Assembly: GCA_017519045.1 (NCBI GenBank)
Contig: JAFWTC010000086.1
Span: 18,075 to 82,074, forward strand
DNA length: 64,000 nucleotides
Direction: 5' to 3'
Origin: Candidatus Methanomethylophilaceae archaeon
GTDB lineage: Archaea; Thermoplasmatota; Thermoplasmata; Methanomassiliicoccales; Methanomethylophilaceae
Each line of letters opens with the position of its first letter. The first letter of the stretch is position 1. The notes beneath the pieces were generated by a model. That model did no database searches and was not told the origin of the DNA. It saw only the letters and a program-made list of their open reading frames with translations. Position numbers and translations under genes: made by a program. Below are positions 44,727 through 53,226 of this stretch, one piece after another.

Positions 44727-45778
44727 CTGAGCGCCTTCCTTCTGCGGGAGTCGAGATAGGCCTTGTACTCGGTGCTGGTGGCGTGCCTGTGGCCCGTCTC
44801 GTCCAGCATCTCAAACACGTGTTCCACCGAACGGTTGCCGTTCTCGATGTCGAGCTCGTGCTGGGCGACTCCGGCCAGGTTCTTGCTGGGAGGGACAATG
44901 GACGTGACCACGTTCGCTCCGGCGTCGATCCTGGTCCTGAGGCCGGCTATGCCTTCGACGTCGAGGCTGCACGGAATCAGCTTGTCGTGGTTGAGCAGCC
45001 TCATGACCGCGATGGCCTTCAGCTCCTCGGTTGAATCGTAAGGCGTGAAATCCTGCATGGGGGTGCCCACCTGGGGCACGAAGGTCATGGCCCTCACCTG
45101 GTCGCATCCGAGGCTTCCCATGGTCACGATGGTGTTCGCCCTGTCGCGGACGCTCTCGCCGAGGCCTATCATCATCCCGTCCTCGGTGAGGAGGCCGGCC
45201 TTCCTGGCCCAGATCTTCTGGTTGCGGCGGTCGTCGAAGCTCTGCTCCAGCCTGAGGGACTCGAACAGCTCCCTGTTGTACGTCTCCTGGTAGCATGCAT
45301 ACCAGTCCGCCCCTGCTTCCCTGACCACAGGGAACATCCTCTCGGGAAGCGCGCCCGGAGATGCCATGATGCTGATTCCGACCTCGTCGTGCACGGCGCT
45401 GATCGTCTTGATCAGAAGCTTGTAGTCGTCGGCGTACATCATGGGGTCCTCGCCCATGGTGAGGTCGGACAGGTTGATGCCGGCGTCGAGGAGGCTCGCG
45501 GAGAGGTCGACGATCTCCTCCACGGTCTTCCTGTACCTGTCGATGCCGGTGTTGGACCTCCTGTAGTAGCAGAAGGTGCAGTTGTTCTTGCAATGCGTCG
45601 AGAAATAGACGAACCCGTACGTGTAGATCCTCTTGCCGAAGACCTTGTCGCGGACCCTCCTGGCCGCGGCGTAGAGCTCCTCCAGCTCATTCTTGTCGTT
45701 TATGGACATCAGCCTGAAGACGTCCTTGGTCCCCAGCGGCTCCCCTCTCTCGGCTTTGGATATCAGCTCACTAACCAT
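44723..45778 (-). CDS. pylB: PylB: radical SAM 3-methylornithine synthase
   Basis: A 351-residue radical SAM enzyme. The cluster motif CKNNCTFC (CxxxCxxC) lies at ~residues 59-66 in STHCKNNCTFCYYRRSN. It isomerises lysine to (3R)-3-methyl-D-ornithine, the first step of pyrrolysine synthesis. The ATG follows GAGGTGCGACC. It lies 9 nt downstream of pylS. Confidence 0.94.
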   Translation of the reverse strand: MVSELISKAERGEPLGTKDVFRLMSINDKNELEELYAAARRVRDKVFGKRIYTYGFVYFSTHCKNNCTFCYYRRSNTGIDRYRKTVEEIVDLSASLLDAGINLSDLTMGEDPMMYADDYKLLIKTISAVHDEVGISIMASPGALPERMFPVVREAGADWYACYQETYNRELFESLRLEQSFDDRRNQKIWARKAGLLTEDGMMIGLGESVRDRANTIVTMGSLGCDQVRAMTFVPQVGTPMQDFTPYDSTEELKAIAVMRLLNHDKLIPCSLDVEGIAGLRTRIDAGANVVTSIVPPSKNLAGVAQHELDIENGNRSVEHVFEMLDETGHRHATSTEYKAYLDSRRRKALR

Positions 45779-45787
45779 GGTCGCACC

Positions 45788-46609
45788 TCAGTCCATCTTG
45801 TATCCGTTGATGTAAGTCGTGCTCTTACCCGTCTTCCTGACGTTGCTCTTGGAGTTCTTCAGCATCAGAAGGCGCTCGAGCCCGAAACCGACTCCGGCCC
45901 AGGGCTCATGGATGTCGTGGGCGGGGTCCAGCCTGTGGGGCCCTATGGCTCCCGAGGCCACCTCGGTCCCCCCGATCTCGACGTCCAGCGTCTCCACGTA
46001 GACATCGGACTCCTCGCGGGTGGTGGTGTACTCCACCCCGACCGCGTCCATCACGTCGCCTATGTACATCTTCAGATGCTCCATCGCGTCCCCATCGGGG
46101 CCGAGCTCCACGAGGTTGAGCATCGTGAACTCCTCGAGATGGGTGGAGCTCTTGGACTCCTTCCTGAAGCAGGACCCGATCTCGAATATGCGGACGGGCC
46201 CGTCGGTATGGTCCCTGAGCTTCCTCATGACGGCGTAGAGGTTCATCGCGTGCATCGGTCTCAGGGCCCTCTTGTCGTCTATGAAGAACACCTGCTTGTA
46301 AAGGGGGTGGTCCTCCGTGATGGTCATCTTGGCCAGAGCGGCCTTGGAGACGAATATGGGCGTGCGGACCTCGATGAATCCCCTGGCCTTCAGCTTCTCC
46401 CTGATGGCGTTCTCCAGGTCTGCGAGGTCGTTCGAAGGATGCGCTATAACCTCCCTGACCCCCTTGTCGTTCGCGGACTTCAGCCTCGACATGTTCGCGG
46501 AGAACTCCTTGTCCCTGGAGGCGGCATCCTCAAACTCTGCTTTTGACCAGTCTTCGTCTCCGTACTCCATCAAATGCTGAATCTGAGGATCTGTGAATTT
46601 GACACCCAT
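45788..46609 (-). CDS. pylS: Pyrrolysyl-tRNA synthetase lacking the N-terminal domain
   Basis: A 273-residue class II synthetase that matches only the catalytic domain of PylRS, as in Methanomassiliicoccales; no separate pylSn is visible in the window. Motif 2 region FEIGSCFRKESKSSTHLEEF; pocket residues FTMLNLVELG (the Asn that reads the ring carbonyl) and EESDVYVET (the lid Tyr); motif 3 GVGFGLERLL. It charges tRNA-Pyl with pyrrolysine. It begins 20 nt downstream of pylT. Confidence 0.95.
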   Translation of the reverse strand: MGVKFTDPQIQHLMEYGDEDWSKAEFEDAASRDKEFSANMSRLKSANDKGVREVIAHPSNDLADLENAIREKLKARGFIEVRTPIFVSKAALAKMTITEDHPLYKQVFFIDDKRALRPMHAMNLYAVMRKLRDHTDGPVRIFEIGSCFRKESKSSTHLEEFTMLNLVELGPDGDAMEHLKMYIGDVMDAVGVEYTTTREESDVYVETLDVEIGGTEVASGAIGPHRLDPAHDIHEPWAGVGFGLERLLMLKNSKSNVRKTGKSTTYINGYKMD

Positions 46610-46628
46610 GATATCGACCGACTGCGAA

Positions 46629-46698
46629 TGGCGAAAGGCCGGGGTGTCGAACCCCGCTTACAGGTTTTAGAGACCCGTTTGCTCCCGGAGCGCCCTCC
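46629..46698 (-). tRNA. pylT: tRNA-Pyl (anticodon CUA), CCA encoded
   Basis: The minus-strand cloverleaf is: acceptor GGAGGGC/GCCTTTC (two G-U pairs) with discriminator G and encoded CCA; no base between acceptor and D stem (position 8 absent); D stem GCTC/GAGC with only a 3-nt loop (CGG); 2-nt linker AA; 6-bp anticodon stem ACGGGT/ACCTGT with loop CTCTAAA (anticodon CTA); 3-nt variable loop AAG; T arm CGGGG/CCCCG with loop TTCGACA. The long anticodon stem, tiny variable loop and missing position 8 are hallmarks of tRNA-Pyl from this group. Without CCA it spans 46632-46698. Confidence 0.95.
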
Positions 46699-46710
46699 TT
46701 GCGGTCGAAA

Positions 46711-46737
46711 TAGTTTAAAATCGTATTTAAACTTAGC
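46711..46737 (-). promoter_or_regulatory. Promoter of pylT and the pyl operon
   Basis: Two AT-rich TATA-like elements on the minus strand, TTTAAATACG and TTTTAAAC, lie ~15-35 nt upstream of the tRNA 5' end. A second TATA-like element pointing the other way lies at ~46753-46765. Confidence 0.6.
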
Positions 46738-46806
46738 GCAAAAATCACGCTTTGTTTAAATACTATTCGTGTCAAAGCATAGACTGGGCCCGATGATAGC
46801 GCATGC

Positions 46807-46827
46807 TCGCGGAAACTGACTCCGCGA
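46807..46827. other. Hairpin in the pyl upstream region
   Basis: TCGCGGA/TCCGCGA, a perfect 7-bp stem with a 7-nt loop, lies ~110 nt upstream of pylT, downstream of a plus-strand TATA-like TTTAAATAC. It could belong to a small RNA or an untranslated leader; no family recognised. Confidence 0.35.
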
Positions 46828-46890
46828 CAGAACCATCGACGAAACCCGCCTACGCCTACATGGCGACGCCATCTGCAAGTACATATTTAA

Positions 46891-47529
46891 TTACATCGGA
46901 AACGACCCGATTCGAAGTCTCCTGCTCCTCTTCACGTCCAACGCCTCCTTATAGAGAAGCTTGAAAAGACGGAGATCCTCGACCAGCTTCGAATCGTCGG
47001 GAAGGTCGTCCAGCATGTAGCGGACGCTGAACATGCATCCGTTCTCAAGGAAGCGGCCGACGCTGCTCGTGGCCCCAAGGTCTATCCTCCCGGCAACGGT
47101 CCCGCGTCCGCCCATCGCCCCGATGACGGCGTCCGCCACGCCACGTATGTGGATGTCGGTCTCGGCCCTAGTATGGGTGTCGTAATAGGTCTCGCTGCCT
47201 TGGTCGAGGGTCAGGAAAAGCGAGGACATGTCCGCGGAGAACACGTACGCCACGAAGAACCCGTGATGGAGGGTGTCCTTCTCCGAGAGGTCGTAGACGG
47301 CGACCCAGGGGATCTCCGCCCAGCCGCCCTTCCTCACGCTTCCCGATATCTTGTAAACGCCTTTCTCGAAAACCCCAGTGGCCTCCAACGCCGAGGCCAC
47401 GTCCTTCCTCATCAGCGATGCCACCTCATGGCCCGCCAGTGGCTCCTTCCTTGCGGAAGGGTATCTGGACGCGAACTCGGAAAGAAGCCGGCGCAGGGAG
47501 CTCCTTCCCCCATTCACGCTTGACGTCAT
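46891..47529 (-). CDS. Stand-alone MrcB_N-like (DUF3578) protein
   Basis: A 212-residue protein matching the N-terminal domain found in McrB-like restriction proteins (MrcB_N/DUF3578): GGWAEIPWVAVYDLSEKDTLHHG followed by FFVAYVFSADMSSLFLTLDQG. In defence systems this domain is fused to a McrB GTPase or a nuclease; here it stands alone between mtmB and pylT. The ATG at 47529 (MTSSVNGG) is preferred over a TTG at 47559. No GTPase or nuclease partner is adjacent. Confidence 0.75.
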   Translation of the reverse strand: MTSSVNGGRSSLRRLLSEFASRYPSARKEPLAGHEVASLMRKDVASALEATGVFEKGVYKISGSVRKGGWAEIPWVAVYDLSEKDTLHHGFFVAYVFSADMSSLFLTLDQGSETYYDTHTRAETDIHIRGVADAVIGAMGGRGTVAGRIDLGATSSVGRFLENGCMFSVRYMLDDLPDDSKLVEDLRLFKLLYKEALDVKRSRRLRIGSFPM

Positions 47530-47611
47530 GGAAGGCGAATCGACGGAGCGGTATTTCAAGAGAATGAGAGATGGCCCCTCGGAAACCCGGGGGGTGAAGG
47601 AGGATAAGTGG

Positions 47612-47632
47612 GGCGCCCGAAAGCCGGGCGCC
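47612..47632 (-). terminator. Hairpin terminator after mtmB
   Basis: GGCGCCCG/CGGGCGCC, an 8-bp perfect stem with a 5-nt loop, ~10 nt beyond the mtmB stop. The downstream minus-strand sequence is pyrimidine-rich. Confidence 0.65.
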
Positions 47633-47641
47633 GGTTTAGAT

Positions 47642-49060
47642 TCAGTTCTTGCAGGACACCTTGATGCCGGAGCAGTTGGCGCGGCTCATGTCGAGACCGA
47701 TGCTCTCGAGGGTGGCGACGGCCTTGTCGTAGACCTCGAGGTACTCCTTGGTGGGCCTGACGGAGGTCACGTCGTAGCACTCCTGGAAGGTCTTTCCGGC
47801 GGGGGCATCGGTGTAGTGGGCCTCGTACATGGGGACCAGCTTGCTGAGGATCTCGTTGACCTCGGAGACCTTCATTCCGGCGGCGGCTGCGGCTGCGTTA
47901 CCCATGATCCTGGCCTCCATTCCGGTGGTCTTGTCCTGGACGACTCCCTTGGCCGCGGCGGATCCGGAGAGGAGCTCCCTTCCGGAGGCGGTGTCGTTGA
48001 TGGCCTGGGCGGCCGTCTCGAGCAGGCACATCTCGGTGCAGGGCCCGGCGATGGGGTAGTACTGGTTGGCGAGCAGCAGGTCGGTGTTGGCATCGACTGC
48101 GGCGGCGGCCCAGCCGGCGACCTGCAGGGTCTCCTTGGCCATCGTGGTTCCCCACCTGATGTGGATGGGTCCGTCGAGGTGGAAGTTACCGGAGAACAGG
48201 GCGAAGGACGCGAGGGTGGTAGCGACGTCGCATATGGCGGTCTCCTCGACTCCTCCGGTGTATCCTCCGAAGATGGGCATCTGCTCGATCATGATGGTGT
48301 CTCCAGCGACGGTCCAGCCGGCCAGCATGTTGAGTCCGGTCATGTCCATCTTCAGCTCGTTGAGCTGGGAGCACTCGTGGGCGTCGGTGATCCTGTGTCC
48401 GGCGGAGGGGCAGTCGGCGACGAGCCTGGCGGCCTCCGACAGAGGGGTCTCAGGTCCCTAGACACCGAGTCCAGGCCTTCCGGCCCTGGTCCTGGCCTCT
48501 TTGGTCGCCCTGAGCTCCTGCATGGTGGCACGGACCTCCCAGGGGGTCTTACACTTGGCGGGCTTCCCCTCGACGGTGGTCATGACTCCGTTGACGAGGT
48601 CGTCCACGATTCCCTCCTGGGCGTAGGACTGCATGATCTTCACGAAGTAGTCCTCGGACAGAGGGGATCCGGTAGGTCCTCCCTGGATGATGGGCTTGAC
48701 GGGGGAGTTTCCGCGCCTGGGGTAGAACCTGGCGATGTCCCTTCCCTCTCCGAGGATGAGCTTCTTGGGGGTCCTCTTGACTCCCTCCCAGACCTCCTCC
48801 TCGGTGACCTTCAGGACGCGGCCGAGGTCCTGGCAGTAGAACCCGGTCTCGACAAGCATCTCCAGTCCGGCCTGGAACAGGGCGTCCTTCTGGGCCTTGT
48901 CCTCGGGGATGAAGGTGTCGATCTTGATGTTGTACTTCTCTTTCAGAGCAGTGGCGTTTCCGGGGATGATCTTGTAATCCCAGTCCGCCTCAGGGACTTT
49001 CTTTCCCTTGATGAATCTCTCGTAGACGTCAGGTATAGTAAGGAACCTAGTGGCTGCCAT
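47642..49060 (-). CDS. mtmB: MtmB: monomethylamine methyltransferase (pyrrolysine protein)
   Basis: A 472-codon frame with the amber at 48458-48460 decoded as pyrrolysine (residue 201): ...RAGRPGLGV, Pyl, GPETPLSEAARLVADCPSAG..., which is the MtmB pattern. N-terminus MAATRFLTIPDVYERF; later DMTGLNMLAGWTVAGDTIM and HIRWGTTMAKETLQVAGWAA. It transfers the methyl of monomethylamine to MtmC. The start at 49060 is favoured over an in-frame ATG at 49069 by family alignment. It is 18 nt downstream of mtmC. Confidence 0.95.
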
Positions 49061-49078
49061 TATGTGCACCTCTTAAAT

Positions 49079-49717
49079 TCAGTTTCCGGTGAGCTTGTCG
49101 ACAAGCCCGATGATCTCGTTTGCAGTCTCGGAGTATCCGTCGGCTCCGATCTCGTCGCACCACGCCTGGCTGCAGGGTGCTCCGCCGAAGATGGCCTTGT
49201 AGGGGGCCTCCATCTCCTTGATGGTCTCGACGAGCTCTCTCTGAGCCTCGAGGGTCGTGGTCATGAGCGCGGATCCTCCGCAGACCTGGGCGTTGTTCTC
49301 CTCTGCAGCGTCCATGAAGTCCATCGCGGACACATCGGGTCCGAGGTCGATGACGTTGTATCCGGCGCCCCTGAGCATGGCACAGCACACGTTCTTTCCG
49401 ATCTCGTGGATGTCTCCCTCGACGGTTCCCATGACGACGGTTCCCTTGAGGGATCCGGATCCGGACTCCATGAGGGGCTTGAGGACGCCGAGAGCGGCCT
49501 CCATGGCCTTGGATGCAGCCACGACCTGGGGAAGGTAGATCTCGGCCTTGTCGAACCTGACTCCGATGGTCTCCATTCCCTTTCCGAGCCCGTCGCCGAT
49601 GATCTCGCTGACAGGCATTCCAGCATCGATCGCCTGCTGGGTGGCGGACTGGGCCAGCTTAAAGTCCCAGGTCTCTATAGACTTCCTCAAATCTGCAAGT
49701 ATTGCCTCGTTTGCCAT
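49079..49717 (-). CDS. mtmC: MtmC: monomethylamine corrinoid protein
   Basis: A 212-residue corrinoid protein: helical cap, then EGDIHEIGKNVCCAML (DxHxxGK cobalt-ligand His), CGGSALMTTTLEAQ and FGGAPCSQAW. It precedes mtmB, which identifies its substrate line as monomethylamine. GGGAGGAATTG precedes the ATG at 49717. A TATA-like TTTTATATAC at ~49812-49821 is the likely mtmCB promoter, giving a ~75-nt leader. Confidence 0.93.
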   Translation of the reverse strand: MANEAILADLRKSIETWDFKLAQSATQQAIDAGMPVSEIIGDGLGKGMETIGVRFDKAEIYLPQVVAASKAMEAALGVLKPLMESGSGSLKGTVVMGTVEGDIHEIGKNVCCAMLRGAGYNVIDLGPDVSAMDFMDAAEENNAQVCGGSALMTTTLEAQRELVETIKEMEAPYKAIFGGAPCSQAWCDEIGADGYSETANEIIGLVDKLTGN

Positions 49718-50295
49718 TTTCAATTCCTCCCTTCGTGCCCGAAGGCGCTAAGCACACATGGTGTGCCTGATGGTTTCCCATCTTAGCGAATAATACATCG
49801 CACCGTCAGTATATAAAACTATCTCAATTAGTGGTTTTGTAAAACATACGGTATTTAAAGATATTGTTTTGCGATTTTTAACCATTTTTACTTATATTTA
49901 AACATTTACTATATGACTGCCCTATATGTTATTATTTTAAATATTATGAATTTAATTACATAATCTGACATTAATTATAATATTAATTGATTAAAATCAA
50001 TTCATTATGTTATTAAATGAAGAATTTAATACAATATTTAATTGACACCTCAATATTTCTGCCGAAATTCAGTGATTTTCACGCCCGACGGCAACAAATG
50101 GAGACGATGCCCGCGGCCCACAATCATGGATCGCCATAAACATAGAAGGGCATCAAAAATCATCGGCAAACCATAAGATCCGGGGGAGAGGGCGCCCGTC
50201 GAGGCGGCCGAAGCCGTTCGGGCCCCTCCCTCCCGAGCGCGTCCACGAGGACCGCTCCAGAGTGATATTAAAAATATTTCTACGGAAGGGATCCG
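49718..50295. promoter_or_regulatory. AT-rich intergenic region upstream of mtmC
   Basis: About 580 nt between mtmC and the BrxD-like gene, both on the minus strand. The first ~330 nt are extremely AT-rich and hold the mtmC promoter. The section ~50176-50235 can fold into a long imperfect GC-rich hairpin that may terminate the BrxD-like transcript. No gene is convincing. Confidence 0.45.
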
Positions 50296-51558
50296 TCAGG
50301 AGAACGTCTGCCCGACATCGTCGTCGAGCTTCCTCTCGGCTATCAGCGAGCGGAAATCCGTATCCGGGAAGGCGTGCAGGACGTCGAGGAGCCCGATGAA
50401 GTCCCTGGAGAGCATCCTGGGACTCACGGGGCGCGGGCCCGAGGCGACGCTGCGCAGGTAGTCCTCCACCATGTCCTGCGTGATCGGGGACTCGTACTCC
50501 TCGGCTATCTGATGTATCTCTAATATCTTTAGAAGAAGGGCCTCCTGCTCCTCGGCGGTCAGCCTCTTCAGCCTGATGACCGGACCGGAATAGGTATCGC
50601 GGCTCTTCTCGAAACGGACGTCCTCTATCCTGGTCTTCAACGCGCCGTAGCAGTACAGGCCCTTGGCCTCGTCCTCCAGGAACTCGACGGTCCCGCACAC
50701 GTACACGGCGATAGGCCTCCCGTGGCTCTGGACGACGTCGTTGTACATGGCCAGGAGGGTCTCGTAGTTGGAGTTCCTCGCGGCCGGCGCGGTCTTCAGG
50801 AGGACGTCCGCCTGGTCTATGAGGACGACCAGCCCCTGGTATCCGGCGCTGACGGCGAACTGCGCCCACAGCTTGAGGAAGTCGTACCAGTTGTCGTCCT
50901 TCACGCACGAGGCCACGCCGACGGTCTCCTTGGAGTCCGTTATGGAGTTGCACTCGCCGTTCAGCCAGCGCATGGCCTCTGAGACGTCGTGGCCGCCGTT
51001 CATGCGGACGTAGTACTTCACCACGACCTTCAGGAAGTCCGAATAGAAAGGAAGGTGGGACATGGCCGACGTACCGTCGCGGATCTGCGTTTCCATCTCC
51101 CTGACGGTCACGTCGGAGGGCTTGCATCCCAGCTCCTCGGCGACGTCGGACTTGAGCTTCACCAGCCAGGACTGCACCAGGGCCTCGGCGGCGCCGCCCT
51201 CCATCATCCCCTTGAACGATGTGCTCGCTATCAGCTGGCGGTAGGTCCTGATCCCCTCGCCGTTGCTTCCCCTGAGCCTGTTGGACGGGGTGAGATCGGC
51301 GTTCATGACCACGAATCCCAGATCCGCGGCGCGGGCGCGGACCAGCCTGGTCATGAAGGTCTTCCCGGATCCGTACTCCCCGATTATGAACCTGAAGGCG
51401 CCGTCGCCGTCGGAGACCCCTTGGAAATCGCTCTCGAAGGCGCTGACCTCGTCCCTCCTCCCTACGGCTATCTGCTCGGCCCCTCTGCTGGGCACCACTC
51501 CGGACGCCAGGGCCTTCACTATCATCGCGGCTGTCTTCTTCCCAATCTTAGCTGCCAT
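50296..51558 (-). CDS. BrxD/DUF2791-type P-loop ATPase
   Basis: A 420-residue protein resembling the BREX-associated ATP-binding protein family (BrxD, DUF2791). N-terminus GVVPSRGAEQIAVGRRDE; Walker A IGEYGSGKTFMT (~residues 60-71); Walker B LVVLIDQADVLLK; C-terminal RLTAEEQEALLLKILEIH and SPRMLSRDFIGLLD. These ATPases occur in BREX and in TerB/DUF2791/helicase clusters thought to protect against phage. Its start overlaps the end of the TerB_C-like gene by 11 nt, so both are one transcript. No BrxL, PglX, PglZ or helicase is adjacent. Confidence 0.8.
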   Translation of the reverse strand: MAAKIGKKTAAMIVKALASGVVPSRGAEQIAVGRRDEVSAFESDFQGVSDGDGAFRFIIGEYGSGKTFMTRLVRARAADLGFVVMNADLTPSNRLRGSNGEGIRTYRQLIASTSFKGMMEGGAAEALVQSWLVKLKSDVAEELGCKPSDVTVREMETQIRDGTSAMSHLPFYSDFLKVVVKYYVRMNGGHDVSEAMRWLNGECNSITDSKETVGVASCVKDDNWYDFLKLWAQFAVSAGYQGLVVLIDQADVLLKTAPAARNSNYETLLAMYNDVVQSHGRPIAVYVCGTVEFLEDEAKGLYCYGALKTRIEDVRFEKSRDTYSGPVIRLKRLTAEEQEALLLKILEIHQIAEEYESPITQDMVEDYLRSVASGPRPVSPRMLSRDFIGLLDVLHAFPDTDFRSLIAERKLDDDVGQTFS

Positions 51559-52645
51559 CCTTCAGCATCTCCCTTAAATCGGCCTCGTAATCCTTGTCGA
51601 TCTCTCCGTCGAGAACTATCGGGTCCCCGATCATGTCCTCGGCGGCGGCGTTTATCGCGCTCTCGACCGCAAGCCTCAGCATGCCCTGTTTCCTCAGGAA
51701 ATCCTCCGATTCTATGCGCCCCTCGAGGCAGGACTCAAGATATCCCTTCTCGACGGCGCTCAAAGAACTGGCGAATCCATCCCATCCAGTAGCGCTTCCG
51801 GTATCCGATACATCGTTTATAGTATATTCCGGAGCCTGGGGCTCCCTGTCCGTCGAACACCATACTTCGGCGACGAAATCGAGGTCTTCCAGCGCCTTCT
51901 CGACCATGTCCCTGTCGAAAACGAGGACCCCGGACACGTCCGGACCCTTGGACGGCTTGCCCTTGACGTACAGCGGCTTCAGGATGACCTCCATGCCGTC
52001 TTCCGGCCCTACGGCCCATCCTCCGGTGAACCCCTTCCTGGCGGGGACCGGAGGCGCCCTCTCCTTCCAATCCGGCCCGTAGTCTATGCAGACGGACTTC
52101 CCGATCCCGGTCACGAAACGCATCCTGAGCGGGACGTACTCGGCGTGCACCTTGATGCGCCTGGCGCAGGGGACCACGGCCGGCCAGCCGCCTCTGTATC
52201 CCCTCTTCTCGGGAACCGGAGGGAGCGCCGGGCGTTCTCCCTTGCGGCATTCCTCCATTGCCACCTGCTTCCCGTCTGCCATGAAGCGGACGACGAAGGC
52301 GGGGCCCCTGTACTCGGCCTTGACCTCCAGGTCATGCGTGCCTACGTCAAACCGCCGCCAGGACGCCTCGCAGCCCTCGAACGGGAACGGCTCCGGAGCA
52401 GGGGCGTCCCAATCCAGGGAGACGGAGCTCCCGTCATACTGGACATACGTGACGCGCACCGGCCTGTAGACGGCCTCCACAGTCACATCGGAATCGCCGA
52501 GTTCCGTCTCGGCCCAGCATCCGACGAACCCCTTCATCTTGGGCACGTCCGGAACGGGGGACTTCAGAACCCCGTCCTTGAAATAGGCCATCCAGACGGT
52601 GCGTCCTTTCACGACGAACCTGGCCAGATGCTCCGTGCCGCGCAT
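51548..52645 (-). CDS. B-repeat-like protein with TerB_C-like C-terminus
   Basis: A 365-residue cytoplasmic-type protein (no signal peptide). Residues ~1-230 contain four degenerate InlB/Flg_new-type beta repeats, each ending in GW-like or W-rich motifs: KGFVGCWAE, EGCEASWRR, KRGYRGGWPA, RKGFTGGWAV. Residues ~290-365 (SLSAVEKGYLESCLEGR, AVESAINAAAEDMIGD, DKDYEADLREML) resemble TerB_C, the tail that accompanies DUF2791 ATPases. The partner ATPase gene overlaps it by 11 nt. Replacement of the usual TerB_N part by B-repeats is unusual. Confidence 0.7.
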   Translation of the reverse strand: MRGTEHLARFVVKGRTVWMAYFKDGVLKSPVPDVPKMKGFVGCWAETELGDSDVTVEAVYRPVRVTYVQYDGSSVSLDWDAPAPEPFPFEGCEASWRRFDVGTHDLEVKAEYRGPAFVVRFMADGKQVAMEECRKGERPALPPVPEKRGYRGGWPAVVPCARRIKVHAEYVPLRMRFVTGIGKSVCIDYGPDWKERAPPVPARKGFTGGWAVGPEDGMEVILKPLYVKGKPSKGPDVSGVLVFDRDMVEKALEDLDFVAEVWCSTDREPQAPEYTINDVSDTGSATGWDGFASSLSAVEKGYLESCLEGRIESEDFLRKQGMLRLAVESAINAAAEDMIGDPIVLDGEIDKDYEADLREMLKDGS

Positions 52646-52760
52646 GATGTCAGGTATGCGTGCCTGTTATATCATATGTCGTAAGAAAGCCTCCGATTCC
52701 GGCTTCCGAAAGACGACGGGCGTCCTCCGAATCCAATGGAAATAACCGAGTTGACGAATC

Positions 52761-52785
52761 AATTAAATATTGATTGATATATCAA
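52761..52785. promoter_or_regulatory. Promoter and candidate MarR operator
   Basis: AATTAAATAT (52761-52770) is a TATA-like element. TTGATATATCAA (52774-52785) is a perfect 12-bp palindrome between it and the marR start, well placed for autoregulation. Confidence 0.6.
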
Positions 52786-52791
52786 CTCATC

Positions 52792-53226
52792 ATGAGCGAA
52801 GAGATAGAGACACGCCTGATCCTTCATGCGGTCAGGTCCTACGTAGGCAGGCAGGTCCGCCCGGTGCTGGACGAGGAGGGCCTGAAGCCTTCCTACGGAC
52901 CCATGCTGAGAGTAGTCAAGCTGCATCCGGGATGCTCCCTGAAGGACATCTCCGACAAGACCTACCTGGACAAGGCCATGGTCACCCGCACGGCCTCCGC
53001 CCTCATAGAGGGGGGGTTCGTGGAGAACAGGAGCGAGGAGTCTAGGTTCTACAGCCTGTACATCACCGAGAAGGGGACGGACGCCCTGGACGCCGTCAAG
53101 GACGCCACCGACAGGGCGTGGTCCACCCTCACCGGCACGCTGACCGAGGAGGAGAAGGAATGCTGGAACCGCGTCATGAGGAAATTCTGGACGGTGATCA
53201 GGTCCGAAGGAGGGACGAGACGATGA
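52792..53226 (+). CDS. MarR-type regulator of the ABC exporter operon
   Basis: A 144-residue MarR-family protein (LKPSYGPMLRVVKLHPGCSL, DISDKTYLDKAMVTRTASAL, with wing RSEESRFYSLYITEKG). It heads an operon with two ABC exporter genes; its stop overlaps the next start (ATGA). It likely represses the operon and responds to a transported compound, as in many marR-ABC pairs. The start at 52792 follows the palindrome. Confidence 0.85.
   Translation: MSEEIETRLILHAVRSYVGRQVRPVLDEEGLKPSYGPMLRVVKLHPGCSLKDISDKTYLDKAMVTRTASALIEGGFVENRSEESRFYSLYITEKGTDALDAVKDATDRAWSTLTGTLTEEEKECWNRVMRKFWTVIRSEGGTRR

Noticed and set aside
46784..46866. C/D box RNA or tRNA-like element upstream of pylT
   Set aside because: A hairpin and a CTGA are present, but no proper C box or cloverleaf can be drawn.
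36283..48460. mttB, mtbB and mtmB seen as broken pseudogenes
   Set aside because: In each case the only interruption is one TAG at the conserved pyrrolysine position, and the organism carries pylTSBCD; they are intact genes.
47378..49786. An 800-codon plus-strand frame opposite mtmB/mtmC
   Set aside because: Antisense shadow with Gly/Leu/Asp-rich composition and no domain.
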